Assembly: GCA_001643675.2 (NCBI GenBank)
Contig: LSRY02000009.1
Location: 1,373,501-1,437,500 of the forward strand
DNA: 64,000 bases
Direction: 5' to 3'
DNA from: Monocercomonoides exilis
Lineage: Eukaryota > Preaxostyla > Oxymonadida > Polymastigidae
Within the stretch, counting starts at the first letter, position 1. Each line of letters begins with the position of its first letter. The translations under genes were made by a program, and so were the position numbers. Of this stretch, positions 23,108 through 33,361 are shown one piece after another. The notes under the pieces are model-generated. The model was given only the letters and a program-made list of their open reading frames with translations, searched no databases and had not been told where the DNA came from.

Positions 23108-24091
23108 TCAGCTCTTATCTGTCTTATAATCTTCTCCCCTCTGGAGTACTGATCCCCCGATTGTCTCCAGGATCCAATTTGTGTCTTGCACCGGTAACGC
23201 GGTATAGTTTTCCTGGGCCACTCTCGAACCCGGCGCCCATCTCGCATACGCATTGATCGCCTTCCAATCTGCATCTTGTTGTCTTGCAAAATGTGTTATC
23301 ACAGCGTGTCTTATCGAGTTTGCGGTAAATGTGTCTGGTATTCAGTTTTCTCTCAGGACCGCCACTAATTCTTCTTTGATCCTCTGCAGGTTATCAGGTC
23401 TACTCCCTTCTATGTCAAATCAGATATGCTTGTCTCAAAAAGATGACTTTGAAAAATCCATCCATCGTTGGAGCGCTTCAACTGCATCGATACGTGGGTT
23501 TTGGTGGTTATTTGAAATAACTTTGATAATCTCACCTCCAGACGTTTTGATCTGTCCTTGCGTAAGTATTGTATTATCCTTGAATGTCGTTGTCTCACTT
23601 CTCATTCTCTCCAGCTCTGCTGGCCTTTAAGCTCCAGAAATCATAACGAGGATGAGGGCTCTCTTCTGAAGTGTTTGTGGGTCTGTCATATTGAAAATGG
23701 CTTTTTCCCAATTTGTGATGATTGGAATGTCCCACATTGATTTGTATCGCTTGCCCTTTCTCGGCTTCTCTCCCATATAAGTTTTTTTAAATATATCTAT
23801 ATTCTTCCCATCAATCTTCGTCTCTCTGAAGAGATAAACAGAAATCAGTTCTTTCCGTACTGTCTGATAAATGACTACACTAGACAGGTTAGTGTTTGAA
23901 AGCGTTCCAGTAAACTCTGCCAAAATCCATTTGGCATCTCTAATTGTGAGGGGGTCGGTATCATCCATGCTCTCTCTATCAAGAAACTGCTTAAATCTTC
24001 GTAGCGCTCTCCACGTATCCCTTTCATTCTTATGGTTTTTCAGTATTGCTGCTGCTATGTCCTTTGCTCCAACGTATTCTCTACATGTCAA
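23108..24091 (-). pseudogene. DIRS 1 tyrosine recombinase, stop-containing
   Basis: A minus frame from 24091 to a TGA at 23108-23110 (about 327 codons), overlapping the RT-RNase H frame by 11 bp. Catalytic landmarks: RPAELERM (first Arg), TANSIRHAVITHF (second Arg of the H-x-x-R box, here with Ser/Ile preceding) and QENYTALP (Tyr nucleophile). In-frame stops follow ISGA (23627-23629), SKSSF, DKHI and LREN. A downstream basic frame (22736-23068) may be its former tail. The protein would integrate the circular DNA intermediate. Confidence 0.8.
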
Positions 24092-26135
24092 GAAGAGGTC
24101 CCTTCCCTGTATATTCTCTTCTCCAGTGTGTGACGCTTATCACCTTTCCTGGGGGTAATTTCCAGCCTTCCCTTCTCATCTTCGCTCCCGGTATCATGCA
24201 CTCCTGAAAGGTACCCAGGGTCTTTGTCAAATGCCCAGGCTGCAGTGGCGGGGTCCAGGTCTGCCCCCGCCATGCTGGCAGAATCAGAATCGTCAGATTC
24301 CTCTGAGCTTCGTTCATCTTCTCTTTCATCACTCGCCCAATGTTTCTCAGGAACGGGTGGACTAGCACTATGTCGTCTTCTGGTGTTCCTTCCTCTCTCT
24401 TCCTTCTCATGGAGGATAGTCTCCAAGTACTTCCGCAGGGCACCGGCGCAATCTGTTCTGAAATTGTATCTTGTGTTCTCGGTGCGATTGACTGTAATAT
24501 CTCTGCGACTTTCTCCCCCTTCAGTGCGTAGTCCGGCTTCTTCGCCATCCGGCTGAGTGCATCTGCTTCCGTGTTCTGCTCTCCCGGGAGATGTTCCGTC
24601 TGTATTGTTAAGTCCAGGCTGTTCAGTTTCTTCTCCAATGCTCTCAGTGTTGGGATGAGCGATGGCGCTCCCCTTTTCTTCTGGATTGTCCATCTCGTGG
24701 ACATGTTGTCTGTCTTCAGACGAATATGATCTATCTTCTGTTGTTGCAGCCATGCTCCTTTCCTTTCTAGAGTCCTCAACACTGCTCTGGACTCCTTTTC
24801 GTTTATCGCTAACGCACTCTCCTGGGGGGTCCAACTTCCGTGGATATATATCTTCTCCTTTCTGTTTTCTGTCGGTATTGTTAATACTGCAACTCATCCC
24901 AGCTCTGACGCATCCGTTGTTTGTACTGCTGGCCTAGTTCTCTTCCTTTAATAACTCGGTCTGTTCTCTAGCAGGATCTTCTTCCAATGTGTCAACTCTC
25001 CTAACATCATTGGGGTGACTATCACCGTTCCCTTCCAGCTCCCGCGGGCTATTGCCTGCCTCAGCACGTGTTGCATGCGCTTCATCCACAAGCTCGCTGG
25101 TGGGTGTTGTAACCTCACAAAATTCAGCCTCCCGAGGAGTGCTGCTAAGTCCCTCGTCTTTTGTCTCCTCCTCTTCTTTGCATGTGCTATCCACTTTCGC
25201 ACATCCTCCCGGAGCAGCACTCTCTTCCTCTCTTGGAGCGTCACTTCCATCTTCTCTGAATTCCACAACCATCTTAAAAACTCCGCACTCCCTATGGGCT
25301 CCAATTTCAGCTTCTCTTCTGACAGTATCCAGCCCAAATTTCTCAGGAACTGGGCTATCTCCTGTGAGATCAATCTCAATGCATCCCTGTCTGAGTGCAT
25401 GAGGAAAATGTCGTCCAGATAAATTACTAGCTTGACTTTCCACTTTTCTCTGATGAACGAGGCTGCCCTTTTTGTTATCTTTGTGAATGCTCTGGGAGCA
25501 TCTTTCGCTCAAAAAGGCATCCCTACGTTAGCGTAGCATTGATTCTGAAAGCTGAAACGCATATAGGGACTGAATTGCTCGTCCACCTTTACATACTGGT
25601 ATGCACTCGATATGTCCAGAGTGGTCATCCAATCGCTCTTCTCCAGGAGTTCCACCACTGTTTCCTGGGAATCCATTTTGAAGTGCTTTCCCTGCACTTT
25701 CTCGTTTAGAGCTCTGCAATCCAGGATCTTCCTCCACTTTCCGTTTTTCTTTCGCACCATGAATGTCTGGTTGAACCACTTCACCTCCGACTCCTTTATG
25801 GGCTTCACCACTCCTTCCTTCAACTCCTCCTCCAAGAGGGATAAATAATTGTTTGTCATCTCTGTTGTTCCCCGAAATTCTTGTCTGTGTTTTCTCTCCT
25901 CGAGTGAGATTGGGGATTGGGGACTTCTCCATCGAGCCCTTATTCCACAATTCACTAGTTTATCTCCCCAAATCTTCTTCCACTCGCTCAGCCTGTTCAC
26001 TAGTCTCCCAGGCAGTGGTTCCTTCGGTGATCCAATCACTATTCTCTTCCTCACTTCTGGAGTCTTGTGGCCATGATACATCTGTGTATCCCCTTCTCCC
26101 TCGAGAGTATCGACTATAGCTATCTTCGAGCACAT
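24081..26135 (-). pseudogene. DIRS 1 reverse transcriptase-RNase H, two in-frame stops
   Basis: One minus frame covers RT and RNase H. RT motifs: KKNGKWRKILDCRALN, MTTLDISSAYQYV (first catalytic Asp), GMPF-stop-AKDAPRAF and YLDDIFLM (catalytic YxDD, near 25400-25425). RNase H motifs: QTTDASELGWVAVL, IRLKTDNMSTRW and HLPGEQNTEADALSRM. The TGA at 25509-25511 lies in the conserved MPF-G/C-xxxAPR loop, and a TAA at 24948-24950 separates RT from RNase H. Frame continuity across both stops was checked by coordinates. The true start is probably upstream of 26135, overlapping the end of Gag. Confidence 0.88.
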
Positions 26136-26512
26136 CTCCAGGGCGCTCCCAATTGGGGACTCGATAGCAGTCCCAGAAGCTCTCTAGACTCCCTTCTCTT
26201 TTTCCTTCCCGGATTTCCGATCGTTCTTCTGTCTTGTCTAACGAAGATATGCTGAGCCTTTTTCTGTGTTCTTTCTCCATGTTCCCATCTCGTGGTCTCT
26301 CGAGATTTCTTGATTTATCCTTTTCTCTCGATCGAACGGACTCTGTGCCTCTTCGATATTCACGCAATCTCCCACGGGTTCCGTTCTTGTAACTTTGTCT
26401 CGATTGAATGGAACTCTTTGTTGAATTGTCAATCCTTCGAAAGTCGACAGCTTTCTGTCTGTATCTGTCTCGCGGCTCTCTCTCCTCTCTCTCCTCTCTT
26501 CTCTCTCTACTC

Positions 26513-27820
26513 TTACGACCACTTGTTGGCCCCACTTATTGTTTCCGTAGCTGTCCCTCCTTTAATCCTTGGGGGAGTTGGTAACAATAATCCAGTGATA
26601 GGGGCTGGCTTTCCAGTGATGATTGGAACAAACTGTGCCTGAAACTGGGGTGTTCTCCTCATTCCCCTGAAATTCGTGAAGCTCCTTCCATGTATACGTT
26701 TCTGGAGATTTCTGCATTCGAATCCATGGGCATTCCTGCCCGAGCTGAAACTTCCAGAGAGCCCACTTCTATACGTTGCGGGCCCGAAACCCGTTGTGGA
26801 GTCAGGAGATGCACCGTATCCTGTTGCATCTCCCTCTGCTTGAAAAAAACTGGTGCTCTCTTCCAGCTTCCTCAGGTAATTCGGCACATCTTTGGATATT
26901 CCTCCTTCTAAAAAGCCCTTCGCGCTTTCCCAACCCGATTGGGGGATAACATTCAGTAGGTTTATTCTGCTAATACAGTCGGCGATAAGCGCATATGCAC
27001 AAAATAATCCTCTCAATCGTTCCTTCTCCTCTTCCATAAGGTGCACCTTCTCCAGTTCCTTCACTGTTAGCGATGCAATTGCTTTAGCTGCCTCAAAGCC
27101 CGATTCGAGGGCCTGCTGGAGGATTTCAATTGCTCTGCTTGCTTCCGGTGAATCTCTTCTCCCCTTTGTTGTGATGGCTGTTCTGGCTAGCGCATTCCAG
27201 CTTGTATCCGTGTGTCCCGTGAAAAATTCCTTCTCGATCTCCGGAATAAATGTGTTCAGTATGTCATCTCTCATCCTGATTGATCCAGCTTTTCATAAAT
27301 CCATGAACATTCTCAGTTCGCTCGCTTGTCTCCGGGGAGTCAGCCACTCCCTGGGAAAAATTCCTGCAAAGTCTTCTGTTCCTTCTTTCTCTTCTTGCCG
27401 TTCCAACTCTTCAGAATCCCAGTCACTGTACTCTTCGTCTTCCCGTCTCTTCATCCAGCTATATGTGCGACTTTATCTTTCACGCTTTCCTTGTTTCCCT
27501 CTCGCGATCAGATCATTGAAATCTACCCCCGACTCCGACTCGCTCGATCTCGATCTGCTTCTTCTCCTTACTCGTTCCCTCTTCACTTTTCTCATTGGCA
27601 GCATCCCCGTAGCTCCAGACTGCATTGACAGTGTTTGGCTTCTTGTGATTTCTTCAATCATGTCTTCTACCCTTGAAAGCCTATGTGCAAGATCAAATCC
27701 TCTGTCCCCGACTTCGCTATTTGGCACTCTAACAGTATCTTGAGTCATTCTGCCTGCGGACAATGGAATGTGAACAAAATTAAATTGTTGGCGAAGTTTG
27801 ATCTTAAACCACCCAAACAT
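26513..27820 (-). pseudogene. DIRS 1 Gag-like protein, frameshifted
   Basis: Two minus pieces: 27820-27473 (Arg/Ser-rich, RRRSRSRSSESESGVDF) and about 27470-26513 in another frame, containing FPREWLTPRR, FTGHTDTSWNALAR and a Gly/Ser-rich C-terminal tail. A TGA near 27297 replaces a residue in FMDL-stop-KAGS. The position at the 5' end, the basic N-terminus and the lack of enzymatic motifs fit a DIRS nucleocapsid (Gag). The frameshift lies near 27475. Confidence 0.65.
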
Positions 27821-27876
27821 AATAATTAATACTCATTATCGAGGAGCAAACCTGATTCTTGCGTTTATTGATTCGC
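27790..27876. repeat. DIRS 1 left inverted terminal repeat
   Basis: GGCGAAGTTTGATC ... CTTAAACCACCC ... ACTCATTATCGAGGAGC ... GCGTTTATTGATTCGC is the reverse complement of the right terminal repeat core (21870-21930) and of the right arm of the internal complementary region. Host-like coding sequence starts within about 10 bp outside it. Confidence 0.78.
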
Positions 27877-27884
27877 TCCTTTGC

Positions 27885-28370
27885 GAATTCTATATTTTTG
27901 ATTGTTTCCTTTCCTCATGCAAATTGTGGAATGAAGAATTTGCTGGACTTATAAACAGCCCTGTTCAAGTATTTCGAGCATCAAGGGACAATCACAAAGG
28001 AATTCGCTATGGATGCCTCTATTCACTAAAATATGCAGCAGAAAAGAGAAATATGGAAATCGATGCTTTTGTGAAGGAAGGTGCTGTAGATCTCTTTTTG
28101 GAGGAAATGAAGCAATCAACTTTGGAAGGTGAAGTTTCTTGGGATTGTTTGAGTTTCTTTTTGAGTATTTCAGAAAGAATGAAAGCCAAGAAGAATAATG
28201 AAATGGAAGAAGCGAAAAGAAAGGCAATAAAAATGGAGATATATGAAAAGATGGAAGAAGAAGGATACGAAGATATCATTGCAAGCTTTCATGGAATATT
28301 TTCTTTTCTATGCAAAAATGGTTGCAATGAATTATCGATGGATATTTCTGAATATTTTATCAATGTTTAA
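27885..28370 (+). pseudogene. Fragment of helical paralogous family, C-terminal part
   Basis: A plus frame open to TAA at 28368-28370. From FDCFLSSCKLWNEEFAGLIN through RASRDNHKGIRYGCLYSLKY, ERMKAKKNNEMEEAKRK and MEEEGYEDIIASFHG to a C-terminal EYFINV, it matches the C-terminal third of the oxymonad helical family as I remember it. The N-terminal two thirds are missing; the DIRS 1 end lies immediately upstream, so the retroelement marks the break. The frame's first ATG (27798) lies inside the terminal repeat and is not native. Function unknown. Confidence 0.55.
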
Positions 28371-29230
28371 CTTAATTCAATTCTTTTTATTTTTACACTC
28401 AAAAAACTGTCTTTTGCAATTTTCATCATTTCGCAAAATTACAAAAAAATGGATTGAAGAATTTTCATTAATGTTTTATTACCTTTTTCAAATAATAAAT
28501 AATCAAAAAAAATCCTGACTTTTCTTTATCACCATCAATAACAGTCATTGAATGAATACTTGCATCATGTCTTCTTCAAGAAGAGCCATTTTTTATTAGA
28601 AAAACTCATCTGTTCAGTTATTACATCTTGTAGTTTCTGGTAAATTTTGATTTTACTCTTTCTCTTCGCATTCTCGATGAATTCGAGAAGAAGAAGAAAT
28701 GAAATGACAATTCTTGGGAATAATACGAAAGCATTAATGAAGAAATGCTTGTTGAAGAATACAGATTTCGACTTCATGAGTTCTATATGTAATATGGCTG
28801 GAAAAGAATTCAATCCAATGCTCCAATTCAGAATGGGAATTACAGAACAAGTCAATCAGAATTAATTGCTCTTCACATTCTTCTCTTTTTTATCCAGTTT
28901 TTCATATCTCTTTGTTTTTTTCTTTATTTTTGAAGCCCTTCACTTTTTTTTCATTGCTTTTATCTCTTCTTGAATAATAACACTTGTCTCTTTCATTTCA
29001 TCTCAAAATGCAATTCTTCAAATTTCACTCAAATTCCATTTCTTTCTCTTTCTCCTCCTTTTTCTTTCATCATTCTGTTTTCATCTGCCTTTTTCTTATT
29101 GTTGGAGAAGAAGAAGATACCTCATTCACATTCTTTTCCAACAAAATCATCCAAAAATTATTCTTCAGTTGTATTTTTCTCTTCTTCTGCTTTGGTGTCG
29201 CATTAACTGCGGATGCAATTTAACTCTTTT
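28371..29230. other. Mostly gene-free, weak plus ORF
   Basis: A plus frame at 28647-28865 (72 codons) reads KALMKKCLLKNTDFDFMSS and GKEFNPMLQFRMGITEQ. It looks protein-like and could be a downstream exon or neighbour of the preceding fragment. Bases about 28870-29190 are CT-rich low complexity. Confidence 0.3.
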
Positions 29231-31995
29231 GGTTTTGCTTACGGGCAAGTGAGGCACTTACCCTTTCGCTTCTCCGCTGAGAAGCTCAATTGTGATGTGC
29301 TTGATCTGTTTGAGAAACAATTCTGAAGAGAGGAAAAGATTTTGCTCCAACTCCGAACTCGCCTGCATAAACACAGCATTGATGCACAGAATGAGAGAAC
29401 GAATAACGCAAATAACGCATCTAGAAAAATTTTAAGACATGCAAATAATTCGGGTCAACCTGTTGAATATCTTGGACACGAAAAATCAAAGAAGCAAGCA
29501 CAGATGAAGATGAAGATGATGAGGAGGATGATGAAAATGACGAAGATAAAGAAAGAAACCATGAACTTTTTCCAGCAGGTCTCATTTAAGTCAAAAATGT
29601 CGAAGGTGTTGCTGAAGAAGTGGTTGTTATTGGTTCAATGCCTGTGGCTGTTTTCACTTCTTCCATGTGCTGTTTGAATTCAAACTGTTCAAACAGTCAT
29701 CTCATGTTCACAAAAAACATGATTGAGAAGAGCTGCCCTTCTTGAAAGAAGCTCAGCCGTCTCGTCAGCACATTCTCATCCACACTGACCATCTCGTCGT
29801 GTTTTGATTTCATACGAAAAGGTCCATCGAAGTTGAATTTGTGAGCATGTATCTTTATTAAGAGGAGAAAGTTGCTTCAGCGGAGATAGTTGGGGAGGTA
29901 GAGGATGCATTGCGAAAAGACGAAAAAACTGTGTTGCTTATGATGCATGCAAAGATAGAGACAGATGGCTCCAGCAAATTATTTCTTTCAGCTTTGTCGA
30001 TTGAATCTTTCTTAGAAGCTAGAGTTTTAGGCTCCATTCGTCCACCAGCTGCTTCTGCTCAAAGATGAGAATGTGTTCCAAAAACAGTGTGAGATGTCTG
30101 CGTCGCTCAACTGACGCAAACTCTTGTGTCTTAGGATCTCTGGATCGACCTGTGTTGTGTATCCCAGGAAGCTGCTGGCAAAGGAATCTTCCTCCAGAGT
30201 CCCTACAGCAGAAGAAGTTCCAACAGAACTCATTCGTTGTTGAACTCATCCCACTGGAGCGGATCGTTTTTCTCCAACACAAATGAGATGTTGTGTCCAG
30301 CATTGACTTTCCTTGAAAAGCTGATAATGCCCTGAAGATTGTGTTTGGTGAAGCTCTCTGTTCGCAGCTTGTCCCTGCTTTCGTTGTTATGAAATGCCTG
30401 ATAATTCTTCAGATTTTCTTTACAGCAAATTGATTCCATGATAATCGCCTTTTCAATTTCAGAAAACCGCTTTTAACCGCCAAGCTATTCTTCCATTGCC
30501 TGCATCACTTCCAACGTGAACTTCAGAAGTCCAAGTCCTCCTCAATAAGAACTTCAATTTTTTGTTGTTATTCACTCTTGTCAAAGAAAGCAGCTAGTTA
30601 TCAAATTGTGTTATGAGGATAATCAGAATGTTCGGCATGTCTCTCGGGAATATCCTGTGGATTGTATCCGCCACGATAGCTTTCCGAACTCGTCGAATTC
30701 GTTCTTTTTGATTTTTGACCAAGCCACTTTCGATGCAAACCACTTTTTCAGGCTCCTCTTCCCTTTTTTTTCTTCTTCCAGTCCATAAAAACCATCGAAA
30801 TGCCACTGCCCGTGCCCGTTCCTGCAGATATGCATGTTCATCGTCAGATCCTTCAGAACGCGTTGGAATGAATTTGAAGCTTCTGCCCAATAAAAGTGCA
30901 TCTTTAACTTATACGCAAAGAGCATGAAGTACTCATTAATCTTGCAGCTCACGACATTCGCCATGTTCTTCCTCTTTGAAAGAGATGAATATCCAGAAAT
31001 TCCTTTGCATCGATTACTTCCTTCGAGTTCGGGTTCAATCAGCTTCCTGAATAAATAAAAAACGGCTATTAACACAGTACTATTCTGCGCTTTCTCCTCG
31101 TATGTCACGCTGCGCTTCCACATCTTCGATATGGGTTGTTATTTTTGAAATCATAACTTTTTTCGGTGTGTTTTATTTATCTTTTTCTTTTGAAAATGGA
31201 TTGAAAATTTTCATTAACATATTTTTTGAATTGAAATTGTGACAAAATCAATCGTTTTTGCAAAAATCTAGATAAAAATATCTTTTTTGTGCCTTTTCCA
31301 TTTTCAGTATTCTTTTGTTGATATTCAAAAGAAAGATTCGAACCGAATTTTTTGAAAGAAAAAATATGTTTTCAAAAATAATCACCCATATCTTCGTTTC
31401 CAGTTCATTCTGCAAGATTGAGCTTATTCCTATGCTCTTCTGCCACTAACGAAACGCATCCACATGCAAAGGTTGCGCAAGCTTCTCCAGTGCACTTCCC
31501 TGAAGTTGTTCGCTTTTTTAGAAAAAATACCAAAAGCGTAGCTACGTTTGCACAAATAGCTTTTCAAGCGTGTTGAATATGTTGTTCAGCGCTCTTGTTT
31601 AAACTATATCTTGCATTTGGACTCTTCATTCTTTTCTACTTTCTTTTTCTTCCTGTGTAACTTCGCAAGCTGTCTGAATTACGTGACGTGGAAAAACGGC
31701 AATGTGTTCTTTTCTTTCATTTCAAAATGACTTTTCTGATCTCTTCATCTCTCACAAAATAGCTCTGAATGATTTCTTCTTTAAAGCCACTAAAAGAGAA
31801 TGGCACAAGGCAAACTTGCTTTGTGAATCGCTCCAAGTGACAATAGAGATCAAACATGAAGCAGACGAAGCAGAAGAGCGAAATTGTATCTTTATCCCAG
31901 TTATTCCAAAGGATAAATGCATAAATTGCAGCTGAATTGAATCCATCAACAAGCTTGCCCATCCACAAATTACCAATGAGCATCAAGTCAAACAT
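29231..31995 (-). pseudogene. Unidentified minus-strand gene relic split by a MITE
   Basis: Minus-strand segments with protein-like composition run leftward from 31995: 31995-31717 (NLWMGKLVDGFNSAAIYAF, FILWNNWDKDTISLF), about 31620-31400, 31123-30623 (INEYFMLFAYKLKMHFYW), 30890-30594 (RRVRKAIVADTIHRIFPR) and 30303-30019. They are in different frames and separated by stops. The MITE at 31132-31388 sits between two of them. I recognise no domain and cannot prove they are one gene. The left end (29231-30000) is the least certain. Confidence 0.35.
31132..31388. mobile_element. 257-bp MITE, copy 2 of family M1
   Basis: Flanked by TA at 31130-31131 and 31389-31390. Ends TGGGTTGTTATTTTTGAA and, inverted on the right, TGGGTGATTATTTTTGAA. 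Same length as the copy at 11796-12052, with shared internal blocks in inverted orientation. It is inserted in a decayed minus-strand gene. Confidence 0.84.
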
Positions 31996-32972
31996 CTTCT
32001 CAGGCAGTTATAGCCTCCTTTTATTTTGATTTATTTTTGCCTGTTTTCTCATGTTTGTTTTTTCGGTTTGATTGGTTTCGCTATAAACCTTAGAAAACTC
32101 ATTCAGAATGAATGTCAGCTCCAATGAGACAGGAAGAATATGCAACTGGCTCTTCTTTGTGAGAGCATTCAGAGAGGACGATGAAGAAGAAGGAGAGGAG
32201 TGAGAAAGTGGAAAAAGAGGAGGAAGAGGAAGAAGATATTTGGGGTGTGAGTAATATTCTGTTTGAATGAGAAGAGCTGTCTGGCAATGTCGAAGCTAAA
32301 GCAGAAGGAAAAAAGAACAATGAATTCACATTTAATACAGATGAAATGGCATTAATGGTGGTGAAGATGGAGATTGAGAAGAAGAAGAAGAAGAAGAAGA
32401 AGAAGAAAAAGCATATGATGATGATGACGACGACAAATGAAATGAATAAGATGATTGAATGTCGAGAAATGAGAAGAGAAACGAATAAATCAACAGCAGA
32501 GAAGTTCAGTGAGGTTGATCTTCAGTTTTTTTCCCCTTCAATTTTCGAAGTTCTTCTGGCAACAGCTTTCTCCCATCATGTCATTCGTTCCCTCCAATCC
32601 TCTTTCTCACACTTGTGAAAACAAAAAAATATTTGACAATCACTGTTTTCTTCCTTTTCAATCGATCTTTTTCTCTTTCGCTTTCACTTCCTTGTTTCCT
32701 TCAAATTGTCACTAATTTAAAATTAGTCTTCTTCAAAGCCCAGAACAACACATCTTCTATCAATTTTCCACTTCTTCAATCTTCTTTTCAGTCTCGCTTT
32801 TCAATTTTTCTTCTTCTTCCCTTTTTTAAAAAATTCAATTCATCGTTCTTTCAAATTTCTGAATGAAAAAACCGATTCAAAAATTACAAAAAACAGCAGA
32901 AACCCTTCAGAAAATAATTTTTGGCCATTTTCAATATTTTTTCCTTGGCAACAGTTCAAATAAATTCAAATT
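31996..32972. other. Low-complexity region with weak plus ORF
   Basis: A plus frame continuing through 32346-32618 reads NEFTFNTDEMALMVVKMEI, then a Lys run from AGA/AAG repeats (32380-32410), then STAEKFSEVDLQFFSPS. It may be a real exon around a simple repeat, or chance. CT-rich low complexity follows (32640-32830). Confidence 0.28.
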
Positions 32973-33030
32973 CATTAGGAAAGAAAATCGAATATCAATT
33001 CCTTCTCTTCTAATTGAGAACAACGATCTA
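32973..33030. repeat. DIRS 2 right inverted terminal repeat
   Basis: CATTAGGAAAGAAAATCG followed by ATATCAATTCCTTCTCTTC is repeated, inverted, in the left arm of the palindrome at 33256-33342 and, in the same orientation, in its right arm. Confidence 0.7.
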
Positions 33031-33255
33031 TGGGTATTCGCCCGTGAGGATCAAGGTTGTGAAAGGGGAAAATTTGAAATGCAATTTTCAATCTCACAAC
33101 AACTTAACCTTTAACCGACAATTGGAAAAAACGGGTTAACCGATAATACAAGCGTTATCACATACTTTATTAACTCGAAGATAAGGAACAAACAAGAACA
33201 ACATTGCTCGAGACACTTATTTTCAGGGTTGGGAGTGAAACGGTGGTGGTCCAAA

Positions 33256-33360
33256 GAGAAGGAATTGATGTTCGATTTTCTTTTCTAATAAAAGTGCATA
33301 AGCACCTTTATTGTCAAGAAAATCTTCTATCAATTCCTTCTCTTATTATTGAGAACCTAA
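33256..33360. repeat. DIRS 2 internal complementary region (palindrome)
   Basis: Arms GAGAAGGAATTGATGTTCG ... GTGC and GCAC ... ATCAATTCCTTCTC surround ATAA at 33298-33301. The left arm is complementary to the right terminal repeat; the right arm and its extension to 33360 should represent the lost left terminal repeat. Confidence 0.75.
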
Positions 33361-33361
33361 G

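Larger units (their letters stand above)
21846..27876 (-). mobile_element. DIRS-type tyrosine-recombinase retrotransposon, element 1
   Basis: About 6.0 kb, transcribed leftward. In coding order: left terminal repeat (27790-27876), Gag (27820-26513), RT-RNase H (26135-24081), tyrosine recombinase (24091-23108), internal complementary region (22517-22611) and right terminal repeat (21846-21930). The terminal repeats are inverted relative to each other, and the internal region carries sequence from the outer end of each, the hallmark of DIRS elements that replicate through a circular intermediate. No target duplication is seen, as expected for recombinase-mediated insertion. All three genes carry stops or shifts, so the copy is dead. 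Outer boundaries are approximate to a few bases. Confidence 0.85.

Noticed and set aside
26892-27743. 283-codon plus frame
   Set aside because: Antisense to the DIRS 1 Gag; Ser/Leu-rich composition typical of a shadow.
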